Below, in pieces: positions 57,074 through 64,000 of a stretch of 64,000 bases of DNA; position 1 is the stretch's first letter; the number at the start of each line of letters is the position of its first letter. A program made the translations under genes and the position numbers. Origin of the DNA: Topomyia yanbarensis (lineage: Eukaryota > Arthropoda > Insecta > Diptera > Culicidae); the NCBI RefSeq assembly GCF_030247195.1, contig NC_080670.1:44282194-44346193 (forward strand), written 5' to 3'. The notes under the pieces are model-generated. The model searched no databases, was not told the origin of the DNA, and saw only the letters and a program-made list of their open reading frames with translations.

Positions 57074-58309
57074 GCTTACCTATCGTGAGCTGTATTTCTG
57101 TCGACAGTTTTCCGTTTTATTAATATTTTTTCGAAATCATATAAGCACGCTTTTTCGTACCTTGAATGGCGGAATTCAAAGTTTTTCCCCATACCTTCAT
57201 TAATGGTACCGAAATCATTCTTTTTTGCTGGCAGGCGCACCACTGGGATCGTCGTTTGTTTTATGCGAATTCCGTGAGCGACGTGAATGGTAGAAAAAAT
57301 GCGAAAATGATGATATAAAATATTAACTGGGTGTGTGTGCGTGTATGTGTATGTTTGAAATAACCATGCATTCGAGGTTACTTATCATATTCGTGGCTTC
57401 GTGGTATACAACTGAATTTGGTCATAAAATTAATTATGACAAATATGATTTAATGGACTAGGTAATTAATGGATTCGGTGCTGTGGTTCTGAGTGGGATA
57501 GTTGTAATTTAATTAAGGTTTCGCACGTGCGTGTGGGACGGTAATATTAATATTTCAACTTAAAACCCTTATTACCTGGATCTATGTGACGTTTTAACTA
57601 ATTGGTAGTCATTGTGTCAATTTGTGTCAAAACTGTAAACAAATTCGAAAATAATTTGGAAAAAAGGTTCAATATTTTAATTGAATAGCATTTTTTCCCT
57701 TGAAAGATTATTTAAGGTCAGGCAACCGAACTCGGAGCTAGAACAATAATCATTTGATTTCAAAGACATGATCGGAGTGAAGTAGAAGTGAATAAAATAA
57801 TCAACAAAATCTTTTTTGCAGTCATTATATAAGCTTTGGAATTCAATATGAGGTATTCAAACAGAGTAGGCATAATTTCTACTAGTAGCTTATGTTGAAC
57901 CAGTTTAACCATAAATGGTGTTTAAAAAGTTAGGTATGCTTTTTAATGACATACCGTTGCTTCGTTCATTTTAATGACTGCGTAATGGTATGCGATACAC
58001 GATCATGTTAAACAACAACAAAATGCAGTTAATATAACTGGTTAAAATGTGAAAGACGAAGAAGAAGTAATTGCTTTCTCATTCTCAGAGTTTTCAAATT
58101 CAATCCAAACGAACCAAAAACAGTTCGGTATTAGCATTAGCCTTCAGGCCTAACCGACTAGTGCCACGCCGAAAACCAATATGCCCCAAGTGCAGCAACA
58201 TTTGTTCAGGTTACCCAAGAAAGCGTTCGACCGACTGTTATGAATGTACGCGCTCAAAATTTATAAATCGAACTTTAGTGACATGGGGTATCTCACCCTA
58301 TTCTAGCAT
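57074..58309. other. No gene supported
   Basis: AT-rich, with a GTGTGTGTGCGTGTATGTGT stretch near 57331. No motif in the short open frames. Confidence 0.4.
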
Positions 58310-58500
58310 TTAGCACGTTAACATACAAACGCTTAAGACCTTCACAATTACCCACGCACTCCAAAGCTTGCGGTCTCGCAAACATCAAAACATCTTAGTG
58401 ATTAATGCATGTTTTAGCACTAATAAACTTATAAGCGCGGTCTCAAATCGGAACCTACAAACGCCTATTTTCGCGCCCTAACGCATCGGTCACGTTCAAT

Positions 58501-59985
58501 TTTTTTTATATATATTATTTTCTATTTGATTATATTGTTTTGTTGGCATTACATTTCTAATTTAGTATATTGGGTGTTCAGCCACAAGTGGTGACTTTTC
58601 ATCCTTATTGTTTACATGATTCAGTTAATTATTATTAAGTTATAATATGCTTTCGCAGTTAAGTTTTTTTCAGTAGGATGTTTTAAACCTACTTGTCTTC
58701 TGAATAAGGAACTAAACAAATCTTATAAACTAACTTATAAACTATAAGGAGAGCTAATCGTTGCAATTGAAGATTGCAACGATTTTTGTCGAAAGTTGCT
58801 TATAATACTGTTCGTCATAATTTCTAATGTTTCTATGTTTGCAAGTCTGTGCAACTCATTTGTGCTGGACCAGGGAGGACGCTTCAAAATCATTTTCAGA
58901 ATTTTATTCTGAATTCTTTGAAGCGTTTTCTTCCTAGTAGCACAACAACAACAACCAGATTGGAACTGCATATAGCATTGCCGGTCTAAATATTTGTTTA
59001 TAAATTAATAGTTTGTTCTTTAGGCAGAGCCTAGAATTCCTATTTATAAGAGGGTATAAACATTTTATATATTTGTTGCATTTTGTTTGGATTCCTTCAA
59101 TGTGATCCTTAAAAGTGAGTTTTTTATCGTAAATCAAACCCAAGTATTTAACTTGATCTGACCACGTTGAATTCAAACCATTAAATTTAATAATATGGTC
59201 ATTATTTGGTTTAAGAGAAGAAGCTCTTGGCTTATGCGGAAACACAATCAATTGTGTTTTTGCCGCATTAGTGGAAATTTTTCATTTTTTCAGGTAATCA
59301 TCGAAAATATTCAAGCTTCGTTGCAGTCGACTGCAGATAATACGAAGACTCCTTCCAGTGGCTGAGATGCTAGTATCATCACAGAAAAGTGACTTTTTAC
59401 AGCCTGTAGGTAGATTTGGAAGATCAGAGGTAAAAATATTGTAAAGTATTGGTGCGACGCTTGATCCTTGAGGTACGCCTGCTTTAACGGGTAGCTTACT
59501 AGATTTACAATTCTGATAAGAAACCTGTAGGGTACAGTTAGTAAGATAATTTTTAATTATCTTTATTATGTAAATTGGAAAATCTAAATTTTGGCGATTA
59601 ATCCTTTGTGCCAAACACTGTCGAAAGCTTTTTCGATGTCTAGAAGAGCAACTCCAGTGGAATAGCCCTCTGAGATATTTGCCTTTATCATGTTAGTTAC
59701 TCTCACAAGTTGATATGTAGTTGAATGTCCAATACGAAATCCAAACTACTCAGGAAGAAAAATAGAATTCTCATTGATATGTGACATCATTCTAGTTAGG
59801 ATGATTTTTTCAAATAATTTACTAATAGAAGAGAGTAAGCTAATTGGTCGATAGCTAGATGCTTCTGCTGGGTTTTATCTGGCTTCAAAATAGGAATAAT
59901 CTTGGCATTTTTCCATATTTCAGGGAAGTATGCTAATTCAAAACATTTGTTGAATATTTTGACCAAGTATCTCATGGTTCAAGCC
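58501..59985 (-). mobile_element. Jockey-like LINE, 5-prime truncated
   Basis: It encodes the RT on the minus strand, followed by a 3-prime UTR containing GTGGCTGAACACCC and an A-rich end near 58502. The module sequence on both sides carries CACGTTCAA (58492-58500) and GACGTTCGA (near 59992), a probable target duplication of 7-9 bp. Confidence 0.85.
58735..59970 (-). pseudogene. Jockey-like reverse transcriptase
   Basis: From the 5-prime side: ELAYFPEIWKNAKIIPILKP, then frameshifted sequence, LLFLDIEKAFDSVWHKGL (first aspartate), KAGVPQGSSVAPILYNIFTS, and the catalytic block SLFCDDTSI (family consensus FADDT; the alanine is cysteine). It continues STNAAKTQLIVFP, VKYLGLIYDKKLTFKDHI, FRPAMLYAVPIW and CATRKKTLQRIQNKILKMI. 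Several stops and frameshifts. The FADDT-type box and the order suit the Jockey clade. Confidence 0.9.
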
Positions 59986-60135
59986 GGTATGACGTTCGAA
60001 AATCTTTTCCTTCTATCTTAGCATCCTAGGTCTATGCGTTCAGTTGGACCAGTAAAAAATGACGCTCGTATTTACCAGACAACACGATCCATGGCGACAT
60101 GACCAGGAACTCTAGTGATATGGAGAAACTGACTC

Positions 60136-60853
60136 TAGGGACATTGCGATACTTTCGATACTAGTACGGAATCGATTCTTCTATTTCCGATACTCGCTTT
60201 TTTGGTATCGATACTTCAAGCACGATATTTTACTGATATCGATACAATGTTCACAGCATCGAAAAGAATCGAAGCAACCAGTAGGTGGAAGAAATTGATT
60301 CGGAATTCTGAACAGTTTTGGAATGATTTCCGAGTCAGATGCAATTACCGATTCAGGCTCAACCGTTGCGGAATAGGTTGTTACATTTAAATTGCTGAAA
60401 TAATACGAGCACCGATCGCATTTGATGAAAAAATCGAATAGACGATGGATGATCAATCGATTGCAAACATTACCCATTATTTTGCAGACCGTGAGACGTT
60501 CTGATCAGCTAATTATTTATTGTTTATCTTTTCCGACGCTCAACGTCTGACGGAATCGTCGGCTGGATCCAACATCAAACGAATCGGACCAATGAAAGAT
60601 ATTTGTCGAACAGGTTTTTCTGTTCGCAGGAGCAGAGCAAAATATTTATTGAAACCCACTGCTGAATTATCGAAAGAACGGTTTGTAGATTGCCTAATTT
60701 AGGGAATTAAGCTACTGTAAAAGTGTGGAATCGAATGGTGATACTTTCAAGTATCGATACTACGACTCCGATTATATAGAAAGTATCAGTACTTGCATTC
60801 GATACCAGCATTGATTCTAAGTATCGATGTATTTTAATATCGCAACGTCCCTA
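60136..60853. mobile_element. hAT-like element, GTATCGATACTT motif
   Basis: TAGGGACATTGCGATA at the left is matched in reverse by TAGGGACGTTGCGATA from the right. ACTGACTC flanks both sides exactly (60128-60135 and 60854-60861), an 8-bp duplication within the module array. Palindromic GTATCGATACTT words cluster near both ends. A family M2 MITE copy lies inside (60490-60700). Confidence 0.92.
60490..60700. mobile_element. MITE, family M2 copy 2, left tip lost
   Basis: GTGAGACGTTCTGATCAGCT, CGAATCGGACCAA, TTTTTCTGTTCGCAGGAGCA and the right end GATTGCCTAAT match 4764-4995 in order. The left tip ATATTAGGCAATCC is missing. Nested in the hAT-like element. Confidence 0.82.
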
Positions 60854-61547
60854 ACTGACTCTATTCTTGCAGCTGTATCATGCACTAGAAATGAAGCATC
60901 AGATTCACGGTCCGCGCGATCATTCAAGAATACACTTGAACGCTCCTCGCACACCTATGCCCACGATCTCGCAAACATGATACCACCCCGGTGACTAAAT
61001 GAACGTTTTAGCACTTATAAATTTACAAACGCGGTATCAAAAGTGAACCTACAAACGCCCGTATTCGCGCAATCATGAATCGTCTGTAAGTCCCTACATG
61101 ACTCTAGCAGCCTAGATCCATGTCGTCACTTTTTTGTTAGTTGGACCAATAAAAAAGTGACGCTCATATCCCCTACACAACACATTCCATGGCGACATGA
61201 CCGGGAACTGTAGAGATATGGAAACACACACTCTCTTCCAGCATCTGAACCGTACACCGAAAATTAAGTATCAGATTCACGATCCATGCGCGATTATCCA
61301 AGAACACACGCGAATATGCGATTGAATACGCTGTTGGCGATTTATACATATACGCTAACATACCCAACATACAAACACCCACGCGATCGAACACGTTAAC
61401 GCACAAATGCTCGAATCGTTCGCGATGACACACGCGATCGTGAAGTCCCTACATCCGCACACATGGGAACTGTACAATGAGTATTCCGTATTCATTTAGA
61501 ATCACGGCCCGCTGCAATTGGCCTTGAGCAGTGTTTTAGTTTTTTCC

Positions 61548-62628
61548 CCCGTTTCGTCTGCAATTGTAGTGAGTGATTCTGACGAGGAACTACCAAAAAA
61601 AGTTTAGCGAGCTCATTCGAAAACGTAGTTTTTATTTATTTATTTTTTCACACATTGAATAGTTTCCAGGTTATCAGTGATTGAAAAATTTTCAATTTAA
61701 AAAACTCTAAAATTCAAAAATACGTGTCGCTAACTTTAAGCTAAAGAAAGCAAGAAAAAAAAAATGTTTGTAAAACTGATGTAAATGAAAAGTTAGAATC
61801 TATTTTTTTTAAACATTTATATTTATATTGACAAGATTGTGTAAAAATTTCAGAATTGATTTCGAAGTACTTTACGAGATATTTCAAATATAACAAGCCT
61901 ATCACTGGGCATTTAGCATAAAATTGCTATTTTAATATTATAATTGTAATATCTGGCAGAATATCAAGATACACTCCTAAAATTTCACATAATTTTTTAA
62001 CAACTCGGATTCAACGACCACCATAAGCAAATTTGACGAACTCACCAAGTAAACACCACAAATACCCACCCAAAATAGATTCAAACCATTACTACTGCTT
62101 ATAGTGACCAAGTGCGAGTTCTCAGGGAATTATTTTATTCAATTGGAGCGATTTTAAATCGATTTTAGACCGACAAACTCGATGAGTAAACTCCGTAAGT
62201 TATACTGTCTCCTTGCTACCAAAATCCATACTATACGATCCCCCAAACTATGATATGTCCCACAGTGAAAACACCCGATGTTAACCCTCTCAGACCTGAC
62301 AGTTTCCCGTATGCAAAACGAACCGTGACATTGTCGAAAATTATCGAGTGAGTAGCGAACATTATGTTTTTATGTTTATTTGTGTAATACATGTAATACA
62401 ACAGTTACTTTCCGCAATAAATTAGGCCCTGAAGAAGATCCCAAACACGGATCGAAACGTCGGCGAAGATAAGTTAAAATCGACGCAAATTCTTACGTGA
62501 CTGCACTGCCGAAAACATTTCCCGTTCTTATCAACCATAACATAAAAATGTTTAAGCAAGGAAGTAGTTTTATTGCAAGCGATCGCATGCCAGATTTTTC
62601 CAGACCTTTTTTCTGGAAAGTGCCAAAT
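61548..62628. other. Module leader, then unassigned DNA
   Basis: The first 60 bases extend the module leader (GTCTGCAATTGTAGTGAGTG). The rest is AT-rich with no recognisable gene. Confidence 0.4.
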
Positions 62629-64000
62629 TTAATATTTATTTTATTTCTTATCTTCGGTATACACCGTACAGACACATTTTAAAACTATATATTTCTTATT
62701 AATAACTTATATCTATGCTTGGAAACGTTAAAATCATACACTGAGGAAGCTTCGTTAAATCTGCGGCAACATCTTTCCAGTGGATTATTTTGTCCATATG
62801 AAGTACGGTGTCTAGGGATCCACATCAGAGTGGGGTTACGAGGAACACGAGGAGGCGCATACAAATTAACGCCAGAGAGAAGATCGGGACTGTCGATATT
62901 ACCTGACAGCAAGTCGAAAACAAAAACTCTTTGCAGGAAGATACGGCGAGTCGCCAGAGTCTGCAGACCGAGTAGCATACATCTATCGGCATAAGGAGGC
63001 AACACAACTGGATCGTTCCCTGGAAGTTTCCTGAGGGCGAATCGCACAAAACATCTTTGTATACGTTCTAGTCGATCAATTTGAACGGCATGGTATGGTG
63101 CCCACACTTGCACAGCATACTCCAGAACACTTCTGATCAGGGCACAGTAAAGTGCTTTTAGTGCGTAGAAATCATCGAAGTCCGCCGTGTTCCGCTTTAA
63201 GAAGCCCAGCATTCCGAAAGCTTTGGCAGATGTCGCGGTGATATGGTCGGAAAAGCTCAACTTCCTATCGAAGAGCACTCCCAAGTCTCGGATCGAGTCG
63301 ACGCTTTCAATTGTTCTTCCTTTTAGGCTGTATACATAACGTCCTGGAGTAAGCAAGCGTCCGAAACTGATTACTTTGCATTTACTAACGTTGACTTCCA
63401 TTCCGTTAAGCGTGCACCATTCTTGAATAGTACAGATATCTTCTTGAAGCACTACGGCGTCAAGTGCAGAAGCGATGGTTCGGAAGATTTTGAGATCGTC
63501 CGCGTACAGCAATTTCCCAGACTTGATCCGACTACAGATATCGTTAATAAACAGAATAAAAATAAGCGGGCCCAGATGACTGCCTTGCGGGACACCTGTG
63601 GGTGTTCTGAATGTGCTTGAGCGCGTGTTTTTTATACTCACGAATGCCGAGCGATCGGAAAGATACGACTGCAACCAGCTAGTCAGCCAGGTGGGAAATC
63701 CCAAACGCTTTAATTTCAAGATTGCGCGGTACTTTGTCGAAAGCTTTTGAGAAATCGACGTAAATTGCGTCCACCTGATGACGCTTCTCGACGGCGGGAA
63801 ACAACTTAGAAGTGTAAGCCATCAGGTTGGAAGTTGTTGATCGTTTTGTGTCAAACCCGTGTTGATACTCCGAGATAATGTGGGATGCAGCTGCATACGT
63901 GACGTTGTAGACCAGCTTTTCGAGAACTTTGGAGAGACAGTTTAATAATGAGATACCTCTGTAATTTTTGACGTTGTGAATATTTCCAGCCTTATGGATG
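62629..64000 (-). mobile_element. Non-LTR retrotransposon, 3-prime portion, cut by window edge
   Basis: The RT reading frame occupies 62685-63999 on the minus strand and is followed by a short 3-prime UTR with an AAATAAAATAAATATTAAA-type tail near 62629-62660. The 5-prime part lies beyond the window. Confidence 0.87.
62685..63999 (-). pseudogene. LINE reverse transcriptase, nearly intact
   Basis: From the edge: IHNVKNYRGISLLNCLSKVL, SEYQHGFDTKRSTTSNLMAY, VDAIYVDFSKAFDKVPRN (first aspartate), then a frame change near 63718-63722. The 344-codon frame follows: LKLKRLGFPTWLTSWL, TGVPQGSHLGPLIFILFIND, KLLYADDLKIFRT with all catalytic residues intact, DSIRDLGVLFDRKLSF, LIRSVLEYAVQVWAPYH and RCCRRFNEASSVYDFNV to the stop. 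Clade probably CR1 or a relative. It is the best preserved RT in the window; a single frameshift or short deletion breaks it. Confidence 0.9.

Larger units (their letters stand above)
58310..61547 (-). repeat. Reversed tandem-module array with insertions
   Basis: Read on the minus strand from 61547 it begins like 5880 (CCAATTGCAGCGGGCCGTGA) and continues through the same module words. Module pieces lie at 58310-58500, 59990-60135 and 60854-61547. They are separated by a Jockey-like LINE and a hAT-like element, each with a duplication of module sequence at its borders. Confidence 0.82.

Noticed and set aside
58071..58313. 80-codon plus-strand frame with several cysteines
   Set aside because: The CPKCSNIC spacing resembles a zinc finger, but no second pair with family-like spacing or neighbouring domain supports it, and its end overlaps the reversed module array.

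Overview
This window looks like intergenic or intronic DNA from an insect, most likely a mosquito and probably culicine. The inference rests on the density of nested transposons, a DD37E mariner-like transposase (a group described from mosquitoes), CR1-like and Jockey-like LINE remnants, and a dispersed repeat that I recall from Aedes-type genomes. I find no host protein-coding gene, no convincing tRNA or rRNA gene and no CRISPR array. Every protein match I can support is a transposon protein, and nearly all are broken.

Layout. 0-5.9 kb: unassigned DNA with five small inverted-repeat elements (MITEs). 5.9-7.7 kb: tandem modules of about 450-480 bp. 8.8-10.2 kb: a terminal-inverted-repeat element with a second one nested in it. 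11.9-13.7 kb: a 1.77-kb near-perfect palindrome. 13.7-19.7 kb: a decayed Ty1/copia retrotransposon with both LTRs, a tRNA-iMet-type primer site, and a 2-kb insertion in gag that carries a 281-bp AT run. 21.2-25.6 kb: a minus-strand CR1-like LINE lacking its catalytic YADD region. 25.6-28.7 kb: an R1-like LINE tail, an LTR, a tandem-repeat leader and a small reverse-transcriptase scrap. 30-35 kb: more MITEs. 35.1-37.8 kb: an array of degenerate palindromic GACGTC motifs. 40.9-41.1 kb: a head-to-head tRNA-like palindrome. 42.0-52.3 kb: a nest at least five layers deep, where a dispersed repeat holds a CR1-like LINE, which holds a mariner and a DD37E element; the mariner holds a solo LTR, which holds two MITEs. 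53.7-54.2 kb: a LINE RNase H remnant. 55.7-57.1 kb: three MITEs. 58.3-61.5 kb: a reverse-strand module array interrupted by a Jockey-like LINE and a hAT-like element. 62.6-64.0 kb: a LINE reverse transcriptase running off the window edge.

The most notable patterns are: (1) a set of hAT-like non-autonomous elements with related ends and 8-bp target duplications, each filled with its own short repeated motif; (2) the 2.6-kb GACGTC palindrome array; (3) the 42-52 kb nest, whose insertion order can be read because interrupted proteins resume across each insertion. Coordinates were read by eye, so boundaries are good to a few bases where a target duplication is quoted and to tens of bases elsewhere.
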